A stretch of DNA of 64,000 nt. Source: Diphasiastrum complanatum. Taxonomy: Eukaryota > Streptophyta > Lycopodiopsida > Lycopodiales > Lycopodiaceae. Each line of letters begins with the position of its first letter. Within the stretch, counting starts at the first letter, position 1. The notes below the pieces were generated by a model. The model was not told where the DNA came from, did no database searches, and saw nothing but the letters and a program-made list of their open reading frames with translations. The stretch spans positions 57,736,345 to 57,800,344 of the forward strand of contig CM055100.1 of the NCBI GenBank assembly GCA_029204225.1, given 5' to 3'. Of this stretch, positions 36,050 to 47,049 are shown one piece after another. The position numbers and the translations under genes were made by a program.

Positions 36050-36688
36050 GAGGTGGCAAAGGGAGTGTGGAGAGGAGTGGAGGAGTTGACTACAACGAGA
36101 ATGAGTAGACCGACATATCGGGAGTACCCATCACCAGCGATACACCAAGGTCCTGCTATCAGCAAACAAGACAAAGGCAAAGCAGTTGCTGAGCCTGTAT
36201 TATCTCCAAGGATATCTGCAAGACAAAGAAGAGCACCAGGCAGATATATACCTGACAGCTCATCTTTTGCTCAAGAAGAATTTTGTGGATTCGAGAGTGA
36301 ACCACAAACCTATGAAGAAGCCATCAACAATACATACAAGGACAAGTGGATTAAGGCAATGGACGACAAAATGAGCTCCATGAAGCAAAACAAGGTGTGG
36401 GCTCTCGAGCCACTACCAGCCGACAAAAAGACTGTCAAGTGTAAATGGGCTACAAGCACAAGTATGGACCAGACAGCAATGTACTGAGATACAAAGCTAG
36501 GTTAGTTGCAAAGGGCTTCTCACAGAGGTATGGCATTGATTATACAGAGACATTTTCTCCTGTCATGAAGCACACATCTCCCCAAGTAGATGGTAGCTGA
36601 TATACTTACAAAGGCATTGGATAAGGCAATGTTCGAAAGGCATAAAGCCAGCTTGGGAATAAGGAAAATACATGCTTCAAGAGGGAGA
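36050..36688 (+). pseudogene. copia family 3 pre-RT/RT start and RNase H tail
   Basis: ISARQRRAPGRYIPDSSS linker, [46 protein letters not shown] (RT start), a frameshift, then [12 protein letters not shown]. At about 36585 it jumps to [23 protein letters not shown], the RNase H tail. RT palm and RNase H core are deleted. A polypurine run (AAGAGGGAGA) ends it. Confidence 0.88.
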
Positions 36689-37629
36689 TGAAGAAACATT
36701 AAGTCTCTACTTTAAAGACTTAGTATTTTTCATTGTCTTTTTAGACTGCTACATATTTTAACTAGTTTTTGCACAGTCTGCATATTTTAACTGTTTGTCG
36801 CACAGTTCACGTTTTTCGTGTTTTTCGCATTTTTGGTAAAACGGCAACAATAGGTCTAAAATGACCCAAGATTTTGTTTTAGCCAACCTTCGACTTTTTC
36901 GGCTTTTTTGCCACCTACTCAGAGGCCCAATACTTCGGGCCAGACCGACACTTCAAAGTATCCATATGCAAGCCTGGGTGAGGATGAACTATCGGGCATG
37001 AACACGCTATCGGACCTCAGCTATTCGGATGTGAAGTTTTTAAACTATCACGATCCACCGCCGCCATGCAACATTAATAGAAACATACTCAAACAAATGT
37101 TTAGCTTAAACTTAGCTAATCAATCTTGTAATCTATTCCAGCATAATATATGTATTGGATCAAAGTTATTTACACAAATATACATAGGAAAAATCCTGAA
37201 CGCAATATCCAATGAGGTGCGTATCAAGGAAGAAAGATAGATCTAGCAGTAGCTAGTTCCTTTCATGAGAAGAGAACACCTCTGTCACGCCAACGCGCTG
37301 ATCTGGAAAATAGACAGCGCTCAAAAAAATATCTCTAATGTATACTCAATTTTGATAATAAAACGAGTTACACTGTTCTGCTTAATGCACAATCTCTGAA
37401 TGTTGTGATGCTTGTTAAATCTTGTCAATAGATATATTTCCACTATCACTAGAATTATTTGTTGTTCATAAATTCATTGTCAGACTAGCAGTAGCTATCT
37501 GCTGCTCGGAGGATGATTGATCGTGATTTGAGACAGTAGCCTTATTCGACAAATCAACTCCATCTGAGCTTAATCAGAATCATTGTCGCCAGAGGGAGAC
37601 CTCGTCGGTACAAAGATAGGTTCTCAACA
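36689..37629 (+). mobile_element. LTR D of copia family 3
   Basis: Begins TGAAGAAACATTAAG after a polypurine tract and ends GGTTCTCAACA, followed after one base by a primer site. Length 941 bp by these limits. With no second copy in the window the limits rest on TG...CA, polypurine tract and primer site. As with LTR C, internal sequence seems to flank it on both sides. Confidence 0.65.
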
Positions 37630-37630
37630 G

Positions 37631-37642
37631 TGGTATCAAAGC
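37631..37642 (+). other. primer-binding site, tRNA-iMet type
   Basis: TGGTATCAAAGC, one base after the end of LTR D. Confidence 0.75.
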
Positions 37643-38094
37643 TCCCAGGCGAGATTCCAACACATGTTTACAGATACTTATGTACATGTTTTTAGATCTA
37701 TTGTTTTGATTCATACATTTGCCAAGGTCATATCGACGTAGCTAGTTTATAGGTATTCTTGAACCTTGACTATTTATGTAATTGAATTGTATTTGGCCCT
37801 AAACCATGTAGAAATGTTTGATTTGTTTTTTTTGAAGTGTAATTATTCACATGTATTGACTCGCACGACATGTAACTTTAGTATTTGTGATTATTGCGGT
37901 GTAATCATTAATTTATCTATCTATGGTTGAATGTAAAGAGTCACTTTTTTTGTTCAACCCTAAATTCTAAACTCATTTATTTGAATTTATTTCTTGCACT
38001 TATTAACTCTATAGGGTTGTATTTTCTAAAACTATCTTTTATTGCTTGCAGCAATTATCCCATATGTATCCTCAATGTCTCGTGACACATCTCA

Positions 38095-38757
38095 AAGTCA
38101 TGGATCTGTGGCCGCAGTCGCGGGTCATTTCGTTTTTCATCCATGAGTGGCGATGAGGTCCTCAGTTATATGGATGGGATGTCTCCCTCACATGCAAGCA
38201 GGATCATGGAGAGACTACGGGCTCGTTGGGAGGCACAGAGTTCCAGTAGGTTGTCCACATCATCTCATTCTGAGGAGATCTAGTCCTCACAACCCTCCGA
38301 CCGAGGTGTTTCCCCTTCCACGAGGGTCTATTCAGCAGGGGTCCCCCCCCCCCCCCCCCCCCCCCCCCCCATGCACTCTAATGCCAGTGCCTCTTCCCGA
38401 CATTCTAGCCGGAAAAAGAAAGATCGTAGGAGGATTCGCCTCTGCGGCAGCTCTTGTTATGGTGGTGATGCAGATGATGTCATGCTTCATGTGGCCTCAA
38501 GTCTTCTTCGCAAATCTCTAGTCTTCCTTGTGTCTTGATTCGGATGGATATTCTGAGGTATATATGTCTTCAAGATATATTTTAACTTCACTACATTCGT
38601 GTGGCCTGACTTTCACTCTCATCACATTTCTCAAATAACTGACTCATCTTCATTGGATGCAGGTATCGCAGTCCCAATCTCATTCATCACAGTCACATGA
38701 GTCCGATCGCGACGTCAATGGCCAGGACGAGGACAACTCAGCTAGATCTAATTAGGT
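38095..38757 (+). pseudogene. Ser/Pro-rich coding stretch, unassigned
   Basis: Plus strand: SRDTSQSHGS, then (38145 on) SGDEVLSYMDGMSPSHASRIMERLRARWEAQSSSR and a Ser-rich part, a stop, a proline run coded by 28 C residues, a Lys/Arg-rich part, and after a possible intron VSQSQSHSSQSHESDRDVNGQDED ending at TAG (38755-38757). The style is that of an N-terminal linker of a transposon protein. It points opposite to Tnp2. No family recognised. Confidence 0.3.
38343..38370 (+). repeat. C28 homopolymer
   Basis: 28 uninterrupted C residues, an exceptional length for a G/C run in a plant genome. Length may be an assembly estimate. Confidence 0.9.
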
Positions 38758-39366
38758 AACATATCCAGGTCAATAATCCAATTTGTAACATATCTCTGTA
38801 CTTGGAACATTTATGTATGAATATATATTCATTTAAGTTAAGTCTCCTTCATCAAAGTTTAAGTGCATAAAATGTAACTCAAATATGTGAAAATTTGTTT
38901 ATTAACAATTATGAACAAATGATTTTGCTTACCAACTTCATAAGAAGTGGTGCAAAAGACTTATGGGGTTGGATGGAGCCCATTTTTAGGGCAAAATGGA
39001 GCTAGTAAACTGGCTCCATTCTGCTCTAAAAAGAAATTTTGGTTTCGGCTCCTTCGGAATAATCCTCGGAATAGGGTGCCATTTTGAAAGGGATATCCCT
39101 TGGTATATCCCTCGGAAAAGACATGCCACTAATAGCTTTTTGGGAGGGAATAACCGAGGTCCCTCAGTATATCCCTCGGTTTATACATGCTCTGAACAAA
39201 GCAAAAATCAGATGAAGAAGCCTCAATTACCGAGGTAATTATCGAGGATCTCCTTCCGAGGCATACTTCATAGTGTATATCGAGGTTTGTGATCTGTTTT
39301 CAAAAAAAAAAATTCTTCATAAAAGCCTCGATAATAGGGTCGGAAAACATCCAAAATGTTGTAGTG

Positions 39367-39679
39367 CTAAAATGTTTTTGGATGCCTTGACTGTTAGTGC
39401 CCGATGGATTTTTTGATGGTCAACAACACATTCACCCACGGAGGAATCCACGGGCATAAGCAAGTATCTCATGGAGATTGATAGTCAATAACACATTGAC
39501 CATCGCTAGCTATAAGATATTTTAAGAATCAATGAAGTTGTTACAAATTGCACGATTTTTAATGAGGACAATACCGAAGAGTAAATTGATGGTGTGTATA
39601 CCGAGGACAACTAGTAAATATTTTTTTCCAGTTCAAAAACAAAGGCCTTACCTCGAAAATTGTTCACATTGTTGTAGTG
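39367..39679 (+). mobile_element. outer CACTA element, right part and terminus
   Basis: Resumes with CTAAAATG after the inner element and ends CATTGTTGTAGTG at 39679 (reverse complement CACTACAACAATG). The inner right end in the same orientation is CACTACAACATTT, so the families are close. Subterminal CCGAGGACAAC and CCTCGAAAA motifs are present. Confidence 0.65.
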
Positions 39680-40299
39680 ACACTTCATTTGAAAATCCAA
39701 TTTTAAATAAACTTTTGTGAATCTAGTAGGCACTCATATCTAGTATGCACTCACATTCAATAAATAGTTATAATTTTAAACTTTGAATGATAGATTTAAG
39801 CATTCCAATTCAATTCGTTGTCTTTCATCACTTTTACTCTTATAAAAGTGGCATTGAGTTTCAAGAAATTTGCATTTTTCTTTCAAAAAGAAGTTGCAAC
39901 AAAAGGACCACATTGTTTTGTTAAATATAGGTGTCCTTCCACCATTGTCTTTATGGAGACACAATGTTGGTGACACTATAGTATATTATATATTTTCTAT
40001 TGCAAAAAAACTTGTCATGCTCGAGAATTATTTGCTTGGATAAAGCTCTGAAACAGAGCTAATTTTCGCACAATTATTCAGAAGCTAAATGATATTGAAA
40101 GAATCACCCCTACTCTGAGGACCAGATACTTCGTTGCCATTTAGGTTTGGTTTATAAAAGAATCTTCCTGATGCGATTTGATTTTTGACTGTCTTTGCAG
40201 TATTATAGTCCTGAGGAGGGAGTCTCTGTTGGTCATTTTGGCTCCTAGACTGGCAGAAGCGTCTTCATGATTTATGGTGCAGGATGGCATAGTCAAAAC
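39680..40299. other. spacer downstream of KANADI-like gene
   Basis: AT-rich. The part next to 40300 is probably the 3' UTR of the minus-strand gene. No other gene recognised. Confidence 0.5.
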
Positions 40300-42110
40300 T
40301 CATGACCCATCTTCCTGTAGCTTCAATCTTTTAGTTTGTGCCTGCAATATTCTCCATCCAACCATGTATCTGAGCTTTGCTACATTCATTTTTTAGTGTT
40401 AAGAGCTGTTAAAGTCGAAAATGCACAAAAGTTACTCTGATCTGATCATAGTGCATGCAGGTTTACAACAAATTGCTTTCAGCACTTACTTGAAGGTTTG
40501 CAGATTGATCTATATTTGATTGTTTGGATCGTGCGGTACATCTGCATTGGCTTGCAAGCATCAACGTCAACTTCTAGAAAAACATTTGTACTCTACAAAG
40601 CCAACACAGATGTACAAAATAGAAAAAAGTATTATTAGTAAAGCAAAACATCAGTGCCTTCAAAACAAAAAATGCGAAGTTTGAACTTGCTCAGATTTTC
40701 GGTTGTTATCTGCAATTAAGGGGTGATATTATCTAAGCTCATTGCAGTCTCTAACATCTAGATCATTTCAGTGCAAAAGTGGTACAATTGGTCAATCTAA
40801 TATCTTTTGAAGCTTTTATTGCGAAATGATGATGAAGCTGCATGTAAGAAAGCTGCGGGAAAGTTTTAAGAGGCAACCCACTTATCACCTAAGTCTTCTC
40901 AACAATAATTAAGCCAGTAATATAGTTTTACCTGCAGATGGCTCTTGACATGAGCAAGTGTAAGGTCTTTCACATTCATGAGCTCCAATACGGATTTGGG
41001 TGTTGCTTCTGCTTGTTACAACAATATCAACATAGGCGCAGTAGTTACCAGCTGCTGAGTATGTAGAGCATGAAAAAATTTGAAATTTTCTTAAAAAATG
41101 CGTCACCTTCGTAGAAACTGACCATTTCAGAAGAATAAGCAAGCGTTGAAATACAGTTTAGAATACTCACTTTCATGTCCCCCAAGAAGCTGGACTGCAT
41201 GCACGAATTGAGAATGCAGCGTATCAGTCCATCTCATTCTAGGTGCACGCGCACGAATGCTTCTGCTCTTGGGAATAGATGCCAAAAATCTAGAGCATAT
41301 GCTGTTATTGGTGAGAGGAGCAACTTCATGCTGCTGCAGTTTTCCAAAAACATTTGATTCCACAGCAGCTTTACTGCTGTCGCGCATATCTATAAGATCA
41401 CCTGCAGTTAATTTGCTCCTGCATAGCACAAGCTGATCAAGCTGAGGAGCATATAGCAGCATCGGATCGCTGGAATGTGCGTCTGCTTTAAATATAGGTG
41501 GGTTCTCAATCGGCTTCGAAGGCGGATTAGCATGTAATTGAGCAAGGATTGCAGTTGGGTTGCTAGTGAAATCATTTGAAAAGATAAAACCTTTGGCAAT
41601 CACTACATGTGCAGCTGGCCTGCAATCACTATTGACATGATGCCGTTCCTGGGCATCACTTCTTTCTCTATAGGTCCATTGCTGATCTGGGATTCTCAGC
41701 AGGTTCAGCTCACATGCATAATTGCTAATGTCAGAACGGCTGATTCCAGGTGAAATGTTAGATAACCTTAGATCTGTGCACAGTTTACCCTTTTTGCTGT
41801 TGCTGTGATATATCTCTCCTGTTGAGCTACTGGAGTTTTCGTTCAAACAATTGCTAGATCGCTTCCACAGGTCGAAAACATGATCACAGCTGCTTTCCAC
41901 TGAATTTTGGAGTATGTTGCAGCTAGGAGGAGTGATCCGTAGGGATAAGTCGGGAAGTAATTGCAAACTCTCTGACGGGCTCCTCTTCATCCAGTGGCTC
42001 CCAACTTGCATCTCATTCTGAATGGCATACATTCCGCAGGCACCGGATGTTGGTCGAGTTTCTGCAACAAGCTTGGTGGGCAAACTATCAGAACGAGAAA
42101 TCTTAAGCAT
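40300..42110 (-). CDS. KAN: KANADI-like GARP transcription factor; exons 42110-41171, 41008-40932, 40541-40490, 40379-40300
   Basis: Nuclear GARP/MYB-like regulator; KANADI proteins specify abaxial and peripheral organ identity. Predicted 382 residues. Exon 1 has the family motif LPDLSLRITPP (52-62) and ends RAPRMRWTDTLHSQFVHAV then QLLGGHE (to 313). Exon 2 (77 bp) gives ATPKSVLELMNVKDLTLAH then VKSHLQ. Exon 3 starts MYRT, completing the GARP domain (about 290-343). Splice sites are GTGAGT...CAG, GTAAAA...GCAG and GTAAGT...GTAG; exons sum to 1149 bp. The first three exons are secure. Exon 4 is the one choice that keeps the frame open (ends LKLQEDGS). After MYRT the sequence IQTIKYRSICKP is unlike the usual VKTTDK and the tail is short. 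Start: the first ATG of the open frame. Confidence 0.88.
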
Positions 42111-42660
42111 GCTCTAACATCTAAACTGAATTCGTAGTAATCTATAAGAGAAGAGGATAGAAGCATTTGAGAAGGATGGGAATTGAATGGAGCATCCAGG
42201 AAAAATTCAGAGAAGTATAAGATGGATGAGAGAGACAGCCACAGTTTCAACTGCTGTTGTCTTCTGCTGCTGCAGGAATAGAGGTACAACGTTGACTCTG
42301 AATAAGTCCAGAAGAAAAGATCAATCTCAATCCGGCATTCGGATCTGACTGCAACTCAGTTCGTCTGTTAAAATTTGACTGCCTCCCACCCAACTCATGC
42401 TCAGATTCATGCACTAAACTCATCCTTGGATCCATACAGCAAGCGCATTCTTGGACGTGGAATAAGCCAGCCGCTCTGAGGATGATATTCATTGCCCATT
42501 CTTGGGATCTCAAGAGCAACAAGCATCCTGCAGTGTTGAGGATGCTCATCTGCTTTCGGGATCCCAACCACTATGCCACACGTACATTGACCAGATATTT
42601 GGAAACTAAGGAATGTGGACAATTTTAAGATCAGCTCAACAAAATCCAACCAGGTATAAC
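42111..42660 (-). other. probable leader of the KANADI-like gene
   Basis: Less AT-rich than the sequence beyond it, and holds upstream AUG frames of 106 and 80 codons (42567-42247, 42649-42407) with no recognisable domain. These fit uORFs or chance frames in a long 5' UTR or promoter. No clear TATA box was identified. Confidence 0.35.
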
Positions 42661-44427
42661 ACTTGTGAGCAGTGAATTGGGATCACTCTGATTCCCAGCT
42701 TTCTCCAGATAGGCTCTGTGCGAGGTACATGCTTATTGTTTGGAAGCATGTAATTATGGAAATTGTCTCTTTCTGTTGTCACACAGGGACAAAAAAAACA
42801 AAAAGACCTCAATCCTTGTTCTTAACTTCTCAATGCTTGCCACCTTAATTTACCTAGCGAGTCACTAGCTCCAGGTGTATTCATCAATGTAAGAGCTACC
42901 CATAACTAGAGAAAAAGGCACTAACACTAATACTTATGGGAATAAAATATTTCCAATCCCAAAAATTCCCTTCATAAAATTCATTGTCCCAATGAGGAAT
43001 AAACTTCATATTACCATAATTACATTTTTTAATCTTGATGATTTTTTAACCAACTAGGTTAATCAAAAATTCCTAGAGATTCAATGCCAAATTTTCCTTA
43101 CACATCTTACAATCTTGCTGAGAAAGAACATCTAGAAATTTTGCACATATGTTACAAACCATATTGTCCTTTTTCTATTGGATAGGGTAATTTTCCTAAT
43201 TATGTCTCTACCTAATCATTTTGCCATACTCTCAAATAACCCTTACCACCATCAAAGGTCACTACATAAACCAATCCCCACACGCAGATCGTCCAGGAAT
43301 CACAAAGTTGGTCAAGGATGGTCAAATATTGTTGATATGAAAAGCTAGGATACCAAGGTTTTTTGCATGGGGATAGATTGTGCGAGGATGATCAAGTGTA
43401 GACAATCTATCGCATAGATTCTAGTCAAACCAAGCATCATGGATGATATGTTATTCTCCCGAGAAACTCAAAAACTTGTCACAATCTGTACACTTAAAGA
43501 ATGTACCCAAAAACCTTGGAGAGCTTACAAAAAATATCTTACTATAGAAGCCTACCCAAATTGAAATTGGCCTATAAACATGATCACCAAAAAAAACATG
43601 ACATGGAGACCTCTCTTATTTTTTTTTCTTTTTCTTTTTCTTTTAATGTCAATATTTAAAATGTGTTACAAGAGTATATTGTACTACTCAAAAAATGTTC
43701 TATTTTATTAAAAATTATAATCATGCTAAAAATTTCATATATAAATCATTATTAATATTCTCAAATTAGTACATATTTAAAATAAATCAATTCAAAACAA
43801 AATTATTAATCACACAAACACTAAAATTAACAAAAAAATTGCTTTTACTTATTTAAAATATAACCTAATAACAAATATTTCAAAACTTTAAAATTCTTAT
43901 AAATATCAATGCTTGTATCAAAAAATAAATTTCTTGTAATTGTAATATAAACCTTAAATACTAAAATCTTCTACTTGAAAATAATAATTCACTAAGATTT
44001 ACAAAGATACTTGGAGCTAAGTTTTAAACTATATAAACATTAATACATATTAAAACACATTATTATTTGAAAATAATATTCCTTCAAAATAATCAAGATT
44101 TTTTAGAATAATAAAAAAAGACCTAGCCCTTAGAATTATTATGAAAAAATAATGGTTTTATTAGTATATTTCTAAAAATTAAAAAAATTAAAATTTTCAG
44201 AGGTGTTAGATCAACATGTTTATATGCATTCTGAGTTGAGTATTCAATCTGTCAATTCAAATGATCATAAAAAAATACAATTGTAAGTATCTGAATCATT
44301 GCGGTTTTATTTTATGCAACTAAATTCAACTCTATTCTTTTATGTAGATTTATTTTTATTTATATGCTGAATTTGTGTATCTATTTAAAAACTCATATCT
44401 ATTCTATCATGCATATTTATATCCATC
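42661..44427. other. AT-rich spacer, no gene seen
   Basis: From 43560 on it is extremely AT-rich with poly-A/T runs. A pyrimidine run TTTTTTTTTCTTTTTC lies at 43620. No element ends recognised. Confidence 0.6.
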
Positions 44428-45120
44428 AAATATGAAAGAATGGGAGCCCACACAATCACTTGCAGGTATACTGGATGTCATACATTCAAATATAGAAAAA
44501 TTGCAGTACAAAGGCTGATCTTCAAAAGAACTTGTCGATAGTGGTATCTATTTTTATGAATCACTTTACATTCTAGATACGCATGGAGGATTTGGAAATC
44601 TTGAGGCCCTTCCACTTCCAAGCTTGGATAGTGAAGAATGGATTACTCTTGACAACATTGTTTTGGAATCATTTCGATGCAAGCTCTTTACTGATGTAAA
44701 GAATTCTATGAAAATAAGTACTGGGTCCAAAATGTTGGATTAAGTTGGTTTATTTCTTTGAATGTATTTGTTGATTTTTTTGGATTGCAAATGTGCATAG
44801 AACACCGACATTATTTGTTTGTAAGGATTTGTCAAAACTTATGGACAAAGGTTGGGACCATAAATCAAACGGACATATAGATTGTTGAATAGAAAAAGAC
44901 TTCATTTGCTTTCGATATCAAATTCAAAGACAAACGTTGAGCCTTAATTTTAACTATCAAAGATGGGAAAAGAGTGGTACAACATGGATACCAATAGATC
45001 AAGACATGGAACAAGATGGACACAGTGATAGAAAGCAAAGTGACATTACATACAATGATGAACTCATTACTACTATTGAAGTTGAAGAAGACTAGGACCT
45101 TCACTATATCTGAAAAGAGA
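44428..45120 (+). pseudogene. unassigned decayed coding stretch 1
   Basis: A plus frame from ATG at 44432 reads WEPTQSLAGILDVIHSNIEKLQ, one TGA, then ELVDSGIYFYESLYILD and GNLEALPLPSLDSEEWITLDN, to TAA at about 44743. A further frame at 44950-45095 reads YQRWEKSGTTWIPIDQDMEQ and YNDELITTIEVEED. Residue choice looks like real protein with few stops, but I know no family. Confidence 0.3.
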
Positions 45121-46000
45121 TTGTCTTATTACAAAGGAGCTTTTTGAATACTTTAGGTTCATTGTTCATGAGAAACTAGTAAGATTTTTAATATTAAATT
45201 TTATTTGATGCAGTAGTTTGTCAATAATACAAAGTTATGTTTTATGCAGTGTTTCATAAAACATTTTTTCTTTTGTAGTATGGAAAAGACAAGAACAATT
45301 TACAAAATGCAAAGATCTAGGTATGGTGATCAAGGTGATAGAAGAGCCATGATATGCAAAAGCAAACACACGAGACTGTGAAAATAAATGTACAGTTTTA
45401 AAGCTTTTTATATCAATAAAAATGAGCCCCAAACTTTGGACTTTTTTTACAAACTATGCTTCATTCCACTATGGTCTTTAAATTTGACTAATTCTTGTGG
45501 TTGTGTTGACTTCCTCTCTTTCTTTGGTATGTGCTCCATTAGCTTGATCTCTTCTTTCATAGTAGATATCTCAGTATAAAATACAACACCTTTGTGATCC
45601 ATAACAGCGACATCAAAAGAAAGGGGTCATAATTTCAACCTTGCTTCTAAATCAGCCTTCTCATTTCTAGAATCACATATTACTGCCTTTGTAAGGATGA
45701 GTTTGATTAAATCTTGTCTGAATTTATACACATTATTAGATGTGTACACACCAAGAGAGAACTGCAAACAGACACAAAACTGGGTTGAAAAATACAGCCG
45801 CATTCATAATGAAAAACACAAAGTAAAAAATAGAGCTTTTTCTTGATGCTCACTTGTTCGATATCAATTGTGTCATGTTGTTAATTATACCACTCAAAAA
45901 TCTCTTTGCATTATAGAGTGTAAACCACCTGGAACTAAATGCATTTTGTTGTTGGAGAGTCTGTAATCAAAAACAAATATAAGGTATATCCAGATGAAAT
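45121..46000. other. no gene seen
   Basis: AT-rich, with small opposing frames around 45235-45579 that look random. Confidence 0.45.
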
Positions 46001-46870
46001 TTTGAATAATTTTCATATAAGGCCTATCTAAATAAAAATCTAAATACATTTATCACTAATGTTGATACCTTAATTGATATTATTCTTGTCCTGGCCACAA
46101 ATGTGGCGGAAGTTGGCAATACTTCAAGAATCATAAGAAGTTGTTTATCGAAACTTTTGTGACTATTTTCACAATAATTCATTTTTAAGCATATATGTTT
46201 CACCACCCCAGGGCCACAATAGTGGCCATGGAGATTATATTTAAACTCCAATGCAGCTTGCAAAACAAAAAAAAATTATTGATCACTTTTTTGACATCTT
46301 ACCAAAGACTTAAGCAGTACAACAAATAAGGCTCAATATTATACTTAGTTGGATGCATAAGGAACCACAATAGTTTTGCAGTTGGACTGCATTGTACACA
46401 AATCCTCTTCAAAAGATTCAACGCTTCATCGTTGTGCATGAGATTTTGTTCCACAGAAAGACCAGTGGCGATAAAAATTTATTTTCTTGAATCTTGACTG
46501 ATGGCATATTGCAGTAACACCAGCCCACCATCAATTATGACATCTATTACATATTCTCTTTTCTTCTTAAGGACGTTAAAATCAAAATCATGAAATTGTA
46601 ATATATAATAATATTTGGAATAGTTAGAGAAAAGTAACCATTGAGTCCATCAATTTTCTCACTAGTTATTTCTTCATATTCATTATAGTAATTGGGTCCA
46701 GAAAATCCTTGAGTAGGATCATAAGGAGTACGTACTAGAATATTCAATTTATATATAGTTTTCTTAGGCATTTGTGATACATTATGATCAAAAATTAGTG
46801 AAAATACCATATCAACAGCCTTATTCAAAAACTCTTCTAAAATGCATACCTCTGCATCGGTACTTGTCAA
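46001..46870 (-). pseudogene. unassigned decayed coding stretch 2
   Basis: Minus frame from ATG at 46870: DAEVCILEEFLNKAVDMVFS, QMPKKTIYKLNILVRTPYDP then TQGFSGPNYYNEYEEITSEK. Further broken frames to 46001 read GGLVLLQYAISQDSRK and LMHNDEALNLLKRICVQCSP. It is protein-like but not recognised. It may belong with the stretches at 44428 and 47050. Confidence 0.3.
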
Positions 46871-47049
46871 GCTAATCTAACAGTGGCCTCTTAACAATCC
46901 AAAAGATGGTGATGAAGCTCAAAAATAATAATATACAAAATGAATATTGGACTTACGCACAACTAATAAAATAGATACCTTATGGGCATCTAGAGGTGCG
47001 CATTAATCAGATATGCAAAAACTAACTTTTTTGTATAGTATAAGAGTTT

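Larger units (their letters stand above)
28169..39366 (-). mobile_element. ~11.2-kb CACTA (En/Spm) DNA transposon
   Basis: Left end CACTACAAGAGG at 28169, right end TTGTAGTG at 39359-39366 (reverse complement CACTACAA), with a 3-bp flank CTA on each side (28166-28168, 39367-39369). Subterminal zones carry repeated CCTCGG-TATA motifs (28250-28445, 39050-39330), typical of CACTA elements. The minus-strand Tnp2 transposase at 31930-34120 sets the orientation. Removing the element restores GCTCCATTTTGCACTAAAATG, which parallels GCTCCATTCTGCTCTAAAA at 39009 in the element's own subterminal zone. Copia relics at 28640-29330 and 34150-37642 lie inside it. The two terminal repeats match only over ~8 bp. 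Confidence 0.7.

Noticed and set aside
38147-38521. 124-codon frame with polyproline
   Set aside because: The frame depends on the C28 run; the parallel frame SGDEVLSYMDGMS looks more protein-like, so I annotated the region as an unassigned relic.
42247-42649. Frames of 106 and 80 codons upstream of the KANADI-like gene
   Set aside because: No domain or splice support; treated as leader or promoter sequence.
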